Assembly: GCF_009834345.1 (NCBI RefSeq)
Contig: NZ_CP035042.1
Coordinates: 3,782,001 to 3,846,000 of the forward strand
Direction of reading: 5' to 3'
Source of the DNA: Billgrantia tianxiuensis
GTDB lineage: Bacteria > Pseudomonadota > Gammaproteobacteria > Pseudomonadales > Halomonadaceae
Length of the DNA stretch: 64,000 nt
The translations under genes and the position numbers were made by a program. The notes beneath the pieces are model-generated. The model made no database searches. It was not told the origin of the DNA and saw nothing but the letters and a program-made list of their open reading frames with translations. Positions 18,422 through 30,678 of the stretch are shown in pieces. The first letter of the stretch is position 1. The number at the start of each line of letters is the position of its first letter.

Positions 18422-19054
18422 ATGGGCAACTCAATGCCGACGACTCCTGATCCCGTATCGGACGATTCGCAGCATCACGAGCAAGCACAAGAGCGGATGC
18501 GGCGCCTGGCCGCCGTCCGCCCACGCCTGGTCTCCTTCGCCCGCTTGCACTTGCGCAACCAGGCCTCGGCAGAGGATGCCGTGCAGGACGCCTTGGAAGC
18601 CGCCATCGAGAAGGATGCCAGCTTCTCCGGTCGCTCCGGCTACGAAACCTGGGTCTTCGGTATTCTCAAGCACAAGATTCTCGATCTCATGCGCAGCCAG
18701 AAACGCCAGGGCCAGTGGCACCCGCTCGAGGACGAAAACGATGACGACGCCATCGACCGCCAGTTCCAACAGAACGGTCGATGGCGGAAGGAGGCTCATC
18801 CCTGCAGTTGGGGTGAGCCCGAAGCGGTATTCGAGAACGAGCGTTTCTGGCAGGTGTTCGATGCCTGCATGATCGTGTTGCCTGATAATCTGGCCCGGGT
18901 CTTTTCGCTTCGCGAGCTGATGGGACTCACCACCGAGCAGATCTGCCAGGAGCTTGCGATCAAGGAGAGCAATTGCTGGGTCATCCTGCATCGCGCCCGC
19001 CTGCGCCTGCGGGCCTGTATCGAGCAGGGCTGGCTATCGGGAGATTGCCCATGA
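18422..19054 (+). CDS. ECF-type sigma-70 family RNA polymerase sigma factor
   Basis: Protein of about 210 residues with sigma region 2 (SFARLHLRNQASAEDAVQDA, then GYETWVFGILKHKILDLMRS) and region 4 (LPDNLARVFSLRELMGLT, EQICQELAIKESNCWVILHR). The linker between them is longer than usual and rich in Asp and Trp. The start is uncertain: an ATG at 18422, another at 18434 and a GTG at 18401 are all possible, none with a strong ribosome-binding site. The 3' end overlaps the zinc-finger gene by 4 bp (ATGA), the usual sigma/anti-sigma coupling. The target genes are unknown. Confidence 0.88.
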   Translation: MGNSMPTTPDPVSDDSQHHEQAQERMRRLAAVRPRLVSFARLHLRNQASAEDAVQDALEAAIEKDASFSGRSGYETWVFGILKHKILDLMRSQKRQGQWHPLEDENDDDAIDRQFQQNGRWRKEAHPCSWGEPEAVFENERFWQVFDACMIVLPDNLARVFSLRELMGLTTEQICQELAIKESNCWVILHRARLRLRACIEQGWLSGDCP

Positions 19055-19245
19055 TCATGTGCCGACGTGCCACGGAGCTGATGTCGCAACGCCTCGATCA
19101 GCCGCTGCAGTGGTCGGAGCGCTTGTCGCTACGCTTGCATCTCGCCATGTGCGGTGCCTGCAGCCAGTGCAACCGACAGTTCGAACTGCTGCACCGGGCC
19201 GGCGACCGTTTCGATCCGGAACCTAATGAGGAGCGCTCCCCCTGA
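19051..19245 (+). CDS. Small zinc-finger anti-sigma-type protein (zf-HC2-like)
   Basis: Protein of 64 residues, translationally coupled to the ECF sigma gene. It has an early Cys (MIMCRRATELMSQRLDQPL) and the HxxxCxxC motif (HLAMCGACSQC), the zinc-binding pattern of zf-HC2 anti-sigma domains. There is no membrane segment, so it would be a cytoplasmic, redox- or metal-responsive partner of the sigma factor rather than a transmembrane sensor. A longer upstream reading overlapping the sigma gene was rejected. Confidence 0.78.
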   Translation: MIMCRRATELMSQRLDQPLQWSERLSLRLHLAMCGACSQCNRQFELLHRAGDRFDPEPNEERSP

Positions 19246-19281
19246 GCATTGTCGAGGGAGCGCCGCTTGCCGAGCGCAAGC
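19233..19281. terminator. Pair of hairpins between convergent genes
   Basis: GCGCTCCC (19233-19240) pairs with GGGAGCGC (19256-19263), and GCTTGC pairs with GCAAGC right after it (about 19264-19280). They lie between the zinc-finger gene and the convergent gene ending at 19291. T-runs are absent, so the terminator call rests on position and stem strength. Confidence 0.4.
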
Positions 19282-19290
19282 CGGTTGCCT

Positions 19291-20685
19291 TCAGGCATCG
19301 AGCAGCTCGACGGCGTATTGGCCACGCCGCTTCTCGGTAAAGTCCACCAGGCGCTGTAGCACAAGCGGCCCCGGCAGGGGGTAGCGCGCCTCGATTTTCT
19401 GTCGGGTCTCGATGTAGTAGCGCCCCAGCGAACCGAAGTCCCGCGGGTGCAGCTCCTCGCTCACGCCGATGAACTGGCCGCGCTTGCGGGCTCGCTCCAG
19501 CACGCGCTGCCAACGCTCGATCTGCGGGAACCCCACCGCCTCGACGCCGTTGTTGAACAGCATCAGGTTGATCTCGTCGAACGGCTCGCGGGCGTCGAGA
19601 TAGGACTCGATGGCATCCACCGACGGATCCATGTTGAACTTCATCCAGAATGGCACCGAGCCGGTACGCAGCGCCCAATAGGGCTCCAGCATGATGAAGG
19701 ATTCGACCAGCACCCGATTGGCCTTCATGCCCCGCTCGCGGTACCAGTCGCGGTAGAAGTCGGCCACCAGCGGGCTCAGCGAATCCGGCTCGTCGAAGAT
19801 CAGCCGCTTGACCTTGTAGCCCCGCTGGGCGGCGAAGCGCAGGATATCGTCACGCAGCGCTTCCTCGAACCCCCACTCCGCCTCGGGGCTCCTGCCATCG
19901 GGCTCCGGAGAATCCCAGCGCCGTACCGGTGCGTCGTAGCGTTCGAGGTACTCCTCGACCCGCTCGCTGCCGCGCAGGAATTCCTCCTCGGTGGCACCGC
20001 CCAGCGCGCCGTGCTGAAAATAGTGGCGCTCGCCGATACGGGTCGTCGGCCAGCTGCTGCGGCACTCGGTCACGATGATGGTACCGCCCGGTTCGAGATT
20101 CGCCTCGAGGAAACGCTCGTAGGCCCGGCCCAGGGTCAACCGCTTGACCCGGAAGTAGTCCATGAACTCCACCATCAGGCGGTCCTGGTTGGCATCGTGC
20201 ATGTGGTGCAGCTGCAACTCCGGGTTGGCCTCCAGCAGCTTGGGGCCGTAGCGGCGTCCGAACTCCATCGCCCGCTTGGGGTCGTCGTTGCTTCCTTGCA
20301 GGTGACGCACAGGAATGAAGAAGGTTTGCGGCAGCCAGGGAATATCGAAGGCTGCCGACAGATGGGTCAGGGCGCCGCTTGCCGAACCGACCATCACGGC
20401 CTGGTAGCGGCGCTGGGGATAGCGCGCGGTGATCCACTCCGCCACCTTCTCGGCATCGACCTGATCGAGCTTGTCGGGAGCGTGCCCTTCGGTGGCCCCG
20501 CCGACGGCATAGACCTGCTCACGCACCGTTTGCGGCAGCCAGTTCGCTGCCTGCACGAGCCGGCCCATGGCGTGGCCTTTGCCAAGCCCAGGGTAGTCCT
20601 GCCCATGCAAATAGTTGGAAACCGCACGCAGCATGCCGGTCGCGGAATCGAAGTCGGCAATATAAGAAGGGGAACTGGGTCGCAT
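19291..20685 (-). CDS. Uncharacterised 464-residue protein
   Basis: Not recognised as a known family. It looks soluble, with no signal peptide or membrane segment. A motif resembling a nucleophile elbow (VMVGSASGALTHL, about residue 100) is followed by an alternating strand/helix pattern, and TIIVTECRSSWP lies in a later strand. Aromatic residues are frequent, and DEINLMLFNNGVEAVGFPQ near the C-terminus could be another active-site loop. The start at 20685 is supported by AGGAG 6 bases upstream. The gene lies 82 bp downstream of a short-chain dehydrogenase gene on the same strand and probably shares its transcript. A hydrolase-like fold is possible but unproven. Confidence 0.7.
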   Translation of the reverse strand: MRPSSPSYIADFDSATGMLRAVSNYLHGQDYPGLGKGHAMGRLVQAANWLPQTVREQVYAVGGATEGHAPDKLDQVDAEKVAEWITARYPQRRYQAVMVGSASGALTHLSAAFDIPWLPQTFFIPVRHLQGSNDDPKRAMEFGRRYGPKLLEANPELQLHHMHDANQDRLMVEFMDYFRVKRLTLGRAYERFLEANLEPGGTIIVTECRSSWPTTRIGERHYFQHGALGGATEEEFLRGSERVEEYLERYDAPVRRWDSPEPDGRSPEAEWGFEEALRDDILRFAAQRGYKVKRLIFDEPDSLSPLVADFYRDWYRERGMKANRVLVESFIMLEPYWALRTGSVPFWMKFNMDPSVDAIESYLDAREPFDEINLMLFNNGVEAVGFPQIERWQRVLERARKRGQFIGVSEELHPRDFGSLGRYYIETRQKIEARYPLPGPLVLQRLVDFTEKRRGQYAVELLDA

Positions 20686-20767
20686 GTGAAACTCCTGTCA
20701 GCGATGTGCCGGGGCATGGCCCGGGGCGAGCGCATCCTGTCGCTCGCCGATGCAATTCGGCTCGATG

Positions 20768-21754
20768 TCAGGCCTGTCGGTGATAAGCGTAGAGCGCCAA
20801 CGGCAGTGCTACCGCCGCAAGTCCCAGCGCCAGGCTCATGCCGCTCGACGAGCCGCCATGTTCGCGTTCGATCCAGCCGCCGCGCACGCTGCCGCTGCCA
20901 TGCGAATCGAACAGATTGCCAGGACTCGGCTCGATGGGCAGGTCTTCGGCGAAGTGATCGCTGTGCACCTTGCGCTCCATCATCTTTTCTCCCAGAGGCG
21001 GTACCAGCGTTCGAATCGCGGCCATCATGCGCCCCGAATTTCCGACGAAGCGTTCGCGCACGGGATACTTGGCCGCGCTCAGGATCGCCGCAGCCACCTT
21101 TTCTGGCGGGTAGACTGGCGTCATCGCCTTGGCCGGTTGGCCTACGTAGTTGGCGCCCTGCTGAAAGAGAGGGGTATCGATGGAGGCGGGCAGGATGGTG
21201 ATGACATGGATGCTCGGGGCATCGGCAAGCTCCATGCGCAGGCACTCGGAAAGACCGCGGATACCCCATTTGGAGGCTACGTAGGCGCTGGTGAAGGGTT
21301 GACCGGCGTGAGCCACCATCGAAGAGACATTGATCAATCGCCCATGCCCCTGCTCGCGGAATTGGCGAATCGCCTCCCGGGCGCCATTGACGCAGCCGAG
21401 CAGGTTGGTCTGGATGACCTTCTCATAGGCATCGCGCGGTGCCTCTTCCAACCTTCCGAACAACGTGACCGCGGCATTGTTGATCCAGACGTCGACACGG
21501 CCATAACGCGCGACTGCCGTGTCGCACAGCCGCTCGACCTGCTCGGCGTCGCCTACATCGGTAGGCACCACGATGCCGCGTCCACCGAGCCGTTCGCATT
21601 CCTGTAGGGTTTCTTGCAGAGCTTGCTCTCGTCGAGACGCCAAAACCAAAGTGGCGCCCTCTTGAGCAAAGGCATGCGCCGTAGCGCGGCCAATGCCGCT
21701 CGAGGCGCCGGTGATCACCACGACTACGTCATGCAACTTGTTGCTGCGAGCCAT
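20768..21754 (-). CDS. Short-chain dehydrogenase/reductase with C-terminal membrane anchor
   Basis: NAD(P)-dependent oxidoreductase of 328 residues. The classical SDR pattern is present: TGASSGIG cofactor motif, NNAAV, SSMV catalytic serine and YVASK catalytic pair. About 80 residues extend past the usual SDR end, and the last 20 (MSLALGLAAVALPLALYAYH) are hydrophobic, suggesting a tail-anchored membrane protein. AGGAGG precedes the ATG. The substrate is unknown. It is the first gene before the uncharacterised 464-residue protein gene, so the two may act in one pathway. Confidence 0.9.
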   Translation of the reverse strand: MARSNKLHDVVVVITGASSGIGRATAHAFAQEGATLVLASRREQALQETLQECERLGGRGIVVPTDVGDAEQVERLCDTAVARYGRVDVWINNAAVTLFGRLEEAPRDAYEKVIQTNLLGCVNGAREAIRQFREQGHGRLINVSSMVAHAGQPFTSAYVASKWGIRGLSECLRMELADAPSIHVITILPASIDTPLFQQGANYVGQPAKAMTPVYPPEKVAAAILSAAKYPVRERFVGNSGRMMAAIRTLVPPLGEKMMERKVHSDHFAEDLPIEPSPGNLFDSHGSGSVRGGWIEREHGGSSSGMSLALGLAAVALPLALYAYHRQA

Positions 21755-22342
21755 TTCTACCTCCTTGCAGATATTTTCCTTTCAGGACAGTTCGAAACGA
21801 ATCGAACTTCCGCTTACCCACCCCCTTGAATCCTGGCAACATCATTCATTAGAAAAGAAATGACTAACCTCACGTTTTTCCTCACACCTTATCAGACATC
21901 GGCTGGCACTTTTCCTTTCCCTGCCGACTTAAAATTCTACTTAGCCTCCAACCTCTGTATTAAATATTCACGACTCATCTGACGAATTTCTTTACAAACT
22001 AACGAAAGTCATTCGCTAAAAACTGGTTGTCAATATGGCACAACCTATCGGGTGAAACTGTGACGGCGAGTTAAGCTGGTTGTCTCCCATGTAAAGCTTC
22101 ACGACGCCGTCAACCACAAGCCCATCAGGGAGCCAGGCCTGTTTTTTACGATGGCGCTTTACCTAGGTTATCGGCGCTCTCGGCTTCGCCGAATTACTCT
22201 TCATCGTCTATACCTATGCAACGGTACCTCTTGACCAAGCTCCTCCCGCAGCCAGGAAAAGCTAACGGTGAGCGTTTCATCCAAGGCAAGAGGCGCCAAC
22301 TCAGGCAGCGTGGCCAATGCCACTACAGGGAGGTCTGTCATT
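21755..22342. promoter_or_regulatory. 588-bp AT-rich intergenic region upstream of glgA
   Basis: No gene is seen. The part 21830-22060 is clearly richer in A and T than its surroundings. A 21-bp inverted repeat, GGTTGT-CAATATGGC-ACAACC, lies at 22025-22045. A second long-range pair, GACGGCG (22062-22068) with CGCCGTC (22105-22111), could form a leader stem. TTTACA at 21991 is a possible -35 element but no good -10 element follows. The region probably holds the promoters of the divergent SDR gene and of the glycogen operon. Confidence 0.35.
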
Positions 22343-23965
22343 ATGGGCAATGTGGCACTGAAGGGTATCGATTTTGAAACAAAAAATGACAGTTGCAGCC
22401 GTTCGATCAGCGTTCCTTCCGGCGATTTAGCGTTCGATGAACACAGCGACACCGAGCGGGACAGGGACTCCGATGAACCGTTCGAACGTGGCGATTCCAG
22501 GCATCCTGCCCAGCGCATTCTTTTCGTAACCTCCGAGATTGCCGATTTCGTCAAGGTCGGGGGGCTGGGCGACGTCTCGTCCGCCCTGCCCCGGGCATTG
22601 GCCGTCCATCACGACATTCGCGTCCTGATGCCCGCCTACCGAGAAGTGCTCGCCTCGTCACGCAAGATCCGCCACGTCGGTCACCTCCCTGCTTATGCCG
22701 ATCTTCCGGCCTGCGAGGTCGGCGAAATGACCTGCGACGACGGCCTGGTCATTTACGTGTTGCTCTGCCCCGAACTCTACGAGCGTGAAGGCGGTCCTTA
22801 CGGCACCGGACCGGGCGGGTACGGAAGTGGCGGCTGGGAAGACAACGACATTCGCTTCGCCCGGCTGTCGCTGGCCGCCGCCGAGATCGTAGCCGGCCAT
22901 GCCGGGCTCGACTGGCAGCCGCAGCTACTGCATCTCAACGACTGGGCATGCGGCCTGGCACCGGCCTACCTCGCATGGCAGGGGCTTACGGTTCCCACGG
23001 TGTTCACGATCCACAACCTGGCCTATCAGGGCCTGTACGAGGCGTCGCGCTGCGCCGCCCTGGGCATTCCCCAAAGCGCCTTTCATATCGAGGGTGTCGA
23101 GTACTACGGCAAGCTTTCCTTCATGAAGGCGGGGATCGTCTATGCCTCCCACGTGACCACGGTGAGTGCAACCTACGCCCAGGAGATCACCACCCCCGAG
23201 TTCGGCTGCGGGCTCGACGGCCTGCTGCGCCGCAAGTCGGAACAGGGTCGGCTCAGCGGCATTCCCAACGGCATCGACGACTCATGGGACCCGCGCACCG
23301 ACGCTCACCTGGTGCAGGCCTTCTCGGCCAATGACTGGCGCGGCAAGCGTGCCAACGCCGAGTACGTGCGCCACCGCTTCGGCCTGGCCCCCAGCGCCGG
23401 GCCACTGTTTGCCATGGTCTCGCGCATGGTGCACCAGAAGGGCGTCGACCTGGTCATCGAGGCGGCCCCCAGCATCGTCCAGGCCGGGGGCCAATTGGTC
23501 TTCATCGGCAGCGGCGAGCGCCGTGTCGAGGCCCAGCTCGACCGCCTGGCCGAACGCTACCCGGGGGCTGTGGGCGTCTATATCGGCTTCGACGAGGACG
23601 AGGCCCGCTGCATCTATGCGGGTAGCGACTTCCTGCTGATGCCGTCGCGGTTCGAGCCCTGCGGCCTGAGCCAGATGTATGCCCAGCGCTTTGGCTCCCT
23701 GCCCATCGCCCACCGTACCGGAGGCCTGGCCGACACCATCGAGGACGGCGTGACCGGCTTCCTGTTCGACGAGGTCAAGCTGGCCAGCTTCATGCAGGCG
23801 ATCCAGCAGGCCTTTTCGGTCTATCACTCCACGGAGCTGTTCTACGCCATGCGCCGGGCGGCCATGACCGGCCGTTATCACTGGCGCCAGTCGATCGCGC
23901 CCTATACGCAGCTCTACCAGCGCATCAGCGAAGAAGCCGGTGTGGAGGCACGAATCACGGCATGA
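22343..23965 (+). CDS. glgA: Glycogen synthase (ADP-glucose type, GT5)
   Basis: Transfers glucose from ADP-glucose to the end of an alpha-1,4-glucan. After a non-conserved N-terminal stretch of about 55 residues the GT5 fold starts (RILFVTSEIADFVKVGGLGD), including the KxGGL nucleotide-sugar motif. IHNLAYQG, GIPNGID, VSRMVHQKGVDL and the C-terminal RFEPCGLSQMYAQRFGSLP segment are also present. The ATG at 22343 is preceded by AGGGAGG at 9 bases; the long N-terminal extension is unusual, and a later start cannot be excluded. It opens a long plus-strand operon; the 3' end overlaps treZ by 4 bp. The ADP-glucose pyrophosphorylase gene is not in the window. Confidence 0.92.
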   Translation: MGNVALKGIDFETKNDSCSRSISVPSGDLAFDEHSDTERDRDSDEPFERGDSRHPAQRILFVTSEIADFVKVGGLGDVSSALPRALAVHHDIRVLMPAYREVLASSRKIRHVGHLPAYADLPACEVGEMTCDDGLVIYVLLCPELYEREGGPYGTGPGGYGSGGWEDNDIRFARLSLAAAEIVAGHAGLDWQPQLLHLNDWACGLAPAYLAWQGLTVPTVFTIHNLAYQGLYEASRCAALGIPQSAFHIEGVEYYGKLSFMKAGIVYASHVTTVSATYAQEITTPEFGCGLDGLLRRKSEQGRLSGIPNGIDDSWDPRTDAHLVQAFSANDWRGKRANAEYVRHRFGLAPSAGPLFAMVSRMVHQKGVDLVIEAAPSIVQAGGQLVFIGSGERRVEAQLDRLAERYPGAVGVYIGFDEDEARCIYAGSDFLLMPSRFEPCGLSQMYAQRFGSLPIAHRTGGLADTIEDGVTGFLFDEVKLASFMQAIQQAFSVYHSTELFYAMRRAAMTGRYHWRQSIAPYTQLYQRISEEAGVEARITA

Positions 23966-25776
23966 ACGAAGCAGAACGTTTCCAATACACCTTCGGCGCC
24001 CAGGTCATCGGTCCGGAGTGGACGCAGTTCTCGTTATGGGCGCCCAGCGCCAGCCGGGTCGATCTCGAAGTGGAAGGCCTCACCCCCATCGCCATGACCC
24101 ACGCCGGCGAGGGGCGCTTCGTCGGCGAGGCCCCTTGCGATCATGGGGCCCGCTACCGTTATCGTGTCTTCATCGCCGACGCGGTGGAGGGCATCGCCAT
24201 TGCCGATCCTGCCTCCCGCGCCCAGGCGGGAGGCGTCGAGGGGTCGAGCGTGGTGATCGACCCCTACCGCCATGCTTGGCGCCATGCCGACTGGTGGGGC
24301 CGTCCCTGGCACGAGACGGTGCTATACGAACTGCACCTGGGTGCGCTGGGCGGCCTGGCGCAGGCGCGCCAGCAGCTGCCCTACCTGGCCGAACTGGGCG
24401 TCACGGCGGTGGAGCTGATGCCGGTGGCGGCCTTTCCCGGTATGCGCAACTGGGGCTACGACGGCGTCCTGCCCTATGCTGTGGACGAGACCTACGGCGA
24501 TCCCGATGCGCTCAAGGCCTTCATCGATGACGCTCATGGCCTGGGGCTGATGGTCTTCCTCGATGTCGTCTACAACCACTTCGGCCCCGATGGCAATTAC
24601 CTGCCGCGCTATGCCGATGCCTTCTTTCGCGACGACCGTCAGACGCCCTGGGGGCCGGCCATCGATTTTCGCCAACCCATGGTGCGCCGCTTCTTCATCG
24701 AGAACGCCCTGATGTGGCTCGACGAATACCGCTTCGACGGCCTGCGCTTCGATGCGGTACACGCCATCGGCGAGCGCGACTTCCTGCGCGAGATGGCCGA
24801 GACGCTGCGCAGCCACATTGATCCGCGGCGTTACGTGCATCTGGTGCTGGAGAACGAGCACAACGATGCCGACCTGATCGGTCCGGGCCTGTTCACGGCG
24901 CAGTGGAACGACGACTGGCACAACGTCATGCACGTGCTGCTCACCGGCGAGAGCGAAGGCTACTACGGCGACTTTGCCGACGCCCCGACGCAGAAGCTGG
25001 CACGCTGCCTTGGCGAGGGGTTCATCTATCAGGGAGACGCCACCCGACAAGGCACTCTCCGCGGCACGCCGAGCGCGCACCTGCCGCCGACCGCCTTCGT
25101 CGCCTTCCTGCAGAACCATGACCAGATCGGCAATCGCGCTCTGGGCGAGCGCCTGTCCCGGCTTGTCGAGCCGCAGGCGCTGGCAGCCGCCACGCTGGCG
25201 CTGCTGCTCTCGCCCATGGTGCCGCTGCTGTTCATGGGCGAGGAGTGGGCCAGCGAGCGCCCCTTCCTGTTCTTCACCGACCACCGCAACGAACTGGCCA
25301 AGGCCGTGCGCGAGGGGCGCCGGGCGGAATTCGCCGCGTTCAGCGCCTTCCAGGATCCGGCCTCGCGCGCGGCGATTCCCGATCCCAATGACGCGGCCAC
25401 CTTCGAGGCATCGAAGCCCGACATCGAGGCTCGCGACACCTCCCCCCATGCCGAATGGCTGGCCTTCGTCCGTCGCCTGCTGGCGATTCGCCAGGCCGAG
25501 ATCGTGCCGCGCCTGGATGGCGCCCACGCCCTGGGAGCCGAAGCACTCGCCGAGGGCGCCGTCATCGCCCGCTGGCAGATGAACGACGACACCTGGCTGG
25601 TCCTCGCCATGAATCTCGGGGAACGGACCGCAGCCACCAGCGCCTTCGGTGTCGGCCGGTGTCTCTTTGAGACCCGTGAGGGCGTGGCGGTTGCCACCGA
25701 GAGCGGCAGCCTGCCGCCGCGCTGTGCCGCGGCCTGGCTGAAGCGCGTACCAGGCGACGAGGAGCTTTGCGCATGA
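23962..25776 (+). CDS. treZ: Malto-oligosyltrehalose trehalohydrolase (GH13)
   Basis: Cleaves the bond next to the trehalose end of malto-oligosyltrehalose and releases free trehalose, working after TreY. The 604-residue protein has an N-terminal beta domain (QFSLWAPSASRVDLEVEGLT) and the GH13 barrel: FLDVVYNHFGPDG, nucleophile motif DGLRFDAVHAIGERDF, acid region VLENEHNDAD and FLQNHDQIGNRALGER, which is typical of TreZ. MVPLLFMGEEWASERPF follows before the C-terminal beta domain. The ATG overlaps the glgA stop and the stop overlaps malQ (ATGA at both). Confidence 0.93.
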   Translation: MNEAERFQYTFGAQVIGPEWTQFSLWAPSASRVDLEVEGLTPIAMTHAGEGRFVGEAPCDHGARYRYRVFIADAVEGIAIADPASRAQAGGVEGSSVVIDPYRHAWRHADWWGRPWHETVLYELHLGALGGLAQARQQLPYLAELGVTAVELMPVAAFPGMRNWGYDGVLPYAVDETYGDPDALKAFIDDAHGLGLMVFLDVVYNHFGPDGNYLPRYADAFFRDDRQTPWGPAIDFRQPMVRRFFIENALMWLDEYRFDGLRFDAVHAIGERDFLREMAETLRSHIDPRRYVHLVLENEHNDADLIGPGLFTAQWNDDWHNVMHVLLTGESEGYYGDFADAPTQKLARCLGEGFIYQGDATRQGTLRGTPSAHLPPTAFVAFLQNHDQIGNRALGERLSRLVEPQALAAATLALLLSPMVPLLFMGEEWASERPFLFFTDHRNELAKAVREGRRAEFAAFSAFQDPASRAAIPDPNDAATFEASKPDIEARDTSPHAEWLAFVRRLLAIRQAEIVPRLDGAHALGAEALAEGAVIARWQMNDDTWLVLAMNLGERTAATSAFGVGRCLFETREGVAVATESGSLPPRCAAAWLKRVPGDEELCA

Positions 25777-27885
25777 GTGAGGAGGGTCTGGAACAGTTGG
25801 CCATTGCTGCCGGCCTGATCGTCGAATGGGAAGACAGCGAGGGCCGCCGCCACCGGCTCAGCGACGCCGCCCAGCGCGACCTGCTGGGCCGGCTCGGCCA
25901 CCCGGCCGATAGCGCAGTCGAGATTGCGGCAAGCCTGGAACGGCTGCGGCCTCCCGCCTCGCCGCAGGAGTGGCCACCACTGATTACCGCCGAGCAGGGT
26001 GCAAGTACCCCACTGCCGTCGCCGCTTTCTCGCGGGACCCGCTACCGGCTCGTGCTGGAAAGCGGCGAGCACCGGGAAGGTACGCTTGGCGACGATCACG
26101 GAGTATTGCCCGCCGTCGACGAGCCCGGCTACCACCGCCTGCAGATCGCCGCTGCCGAGCTGACCCTGGCCGTGGCCCCGCCGCGCTGCTTTACCCTGGC
26201 GGATGCCTGCGCCGGCGAATCGCCACGCCTGTGGGGATTGGCGGCCCAGCTCTACGCCCTGCGCCGGCCTGGCGACGGCGGCCTCGGCGACACCCTGGCG
26301 CTGGAGCAACTGGCGTGCCACGCCGCCGAATCCGGTGCCGCCGCGCTAGCCGTGAGCCCGGTGCACGCCATGTTCAGCGCCGATGTGAACCACTACAGCC
26401 CCTACTCGCCCTCGAGCCGCCTGCACTACCACGCCCTGCATGCCGCCCCGGAGGCACTGTTCAGTGAAGCAGCCGTGGCGGCGGCCATCGAGCGCAGCGG
26501 TCTGGGCGAGACACGGGCTCAGCTCGAAGCGCAGGAGCTGATCGACTGGCCCCGTGCGGCGCGCACCAAGCTTACCTGGTTGCGCGCGCTGCATGACGAT
26601 GTGATGCAGCGCGAAGACGCCGAGGCACGGCGCGCCCGCCAGGCCCTGGCAACCTTTCGTGAACGGGGCGGTGCCATGCTCGAGGCGCACTGCCGCTTCG
26701 AGGCCCTGCAGCAGGTGCGAGGAGAACGCGACTGGCGCCAGTGGCCAGCGGCGCTGCGTGACCCGGCAAGTCCCGGGGTGACCCGCTTCGCCGAGGAGCA
26801 CACCCACGAGGTCGGCTTCCATGCCTTTCTGCAGTGGCTGGCAAGCGAGGGGCTGGCCCGTGCCCAGGCCACGGCCCGTGAGGCCGGCATGCCGATCGGG
26901 CTGATCGCCGACCTCGCCGTGGGGGCCGACGCGGCCGGCAGCCAGGCCTGGAGCCGCCAGACCGAGATGCTGGAGGGCCTGTCGATCGGTGCGCCGCCGG
27001 ATGCCTTCAACGTGCACGGCCAGGACTGGGGGCTCGCGCCCTTCTCTCCCCAGGGCCTGGTGCGTGGAGGCTTCGCCGGATTCATCGACATGCTGCGGGC
27101 CGGCTTCGCCCATGCCGGCGGGTTGCGCATCGATCATGTACTTGGCCTGATGCGCCTGTGGCTGGTGCCCCACGGCGCATCCCCCGATGAAGGCGGCTAC
27201 GTGCGCTATCCGCTCGACGCCCTGCTGCGCCTGGTCGCGCTGGAATCCTGGCGGCACCGCGCCGTCGTCATCGGCGAGGACCTGGGTACCGTCGCCCCCG
27301 GCTTTCGCGAGCGCCTGGCACGCCACGGCATTCTCGGCATGCGAGTGCTGTGGTTCGAACGCGACGACGACGGCGGCTTCCTGGCGCCGGGGCAGTGGTC
27401 GCGGCATGCCGTTGCCACCAGCTCGACCCACGACCTGCCGACGCTGGCCGGCTGGTGGGCGGGGTGCGATATCGAATGGCGCGATCGCCTCGGCCTGCTC
27501 GGTGAAAACCAAGATGTCGACAGCGAACACGCCGAGCGCCGCATCGAACGGACGCGACTGGCTCGGGCGCTGCGCTTGGTCGATGACCACGTGCCGGAGG
27601 CGCCTCTCGACGCCGCTGCCCTGCCCGCCTCCAAGGTGCTCGATGCCTGCGCCCGCCGCCTTGGCTTAACCCCGGCGCCACTCACCCTGCTGCCATTGGA
27701 GGATGCCCTGGGCCTCGAGGAGCAGGCCAACCTGCCGGGTACCCTCGACGAACATCCCAACTGGCGGCGCCGCCTGCCGGACGACGCCGAGCGCCTGCTC
27801 ACCTCGCCGGAGACGCTGTGCCGCCTGAAGGCACTGGCCGAGGCGCGCCGGGAAGCCGCCCACGGCGACGCGAGAGGGGGTTTCG

Positions 27886-27893
<8 letters not shown>
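25773..27893 (+). CDS. malQ: 4-alpha-glucanotransferase (amylomaltase, GH77)
   Basis: Transfers alpha-1,4-glucan segments between chains, feeding linear substrate to TreY and GlgA. The 706-residue enzyme has an N-terminal extension of about 140 residues and then the GH77 motifs SPYSPSSRLHYHALHAAP, GLRIDHVLGLMRLWLVP (nucleophile Asp), VIGEDLGTVAPGF (acid Glu) and SSTHDLPTLAGWWAG. GAGGAG lies upstream of the ATG, which overlaps the treZ stop by 4 bp. The 3' end overlaps treY by 8 bp. Confidence 0.92.
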
Positions 27894-30677
<2,784 letters not shown>

Positions 30678-30678
30678 G

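Noticed and set aside
19447..21201. Plus-strand open frame of 584 codons opposite the unknown protein and SDR genes
   Set aside because: It spans two minus-strand genes with good ribosome-binding sites; composition is typical of an antisense frame.
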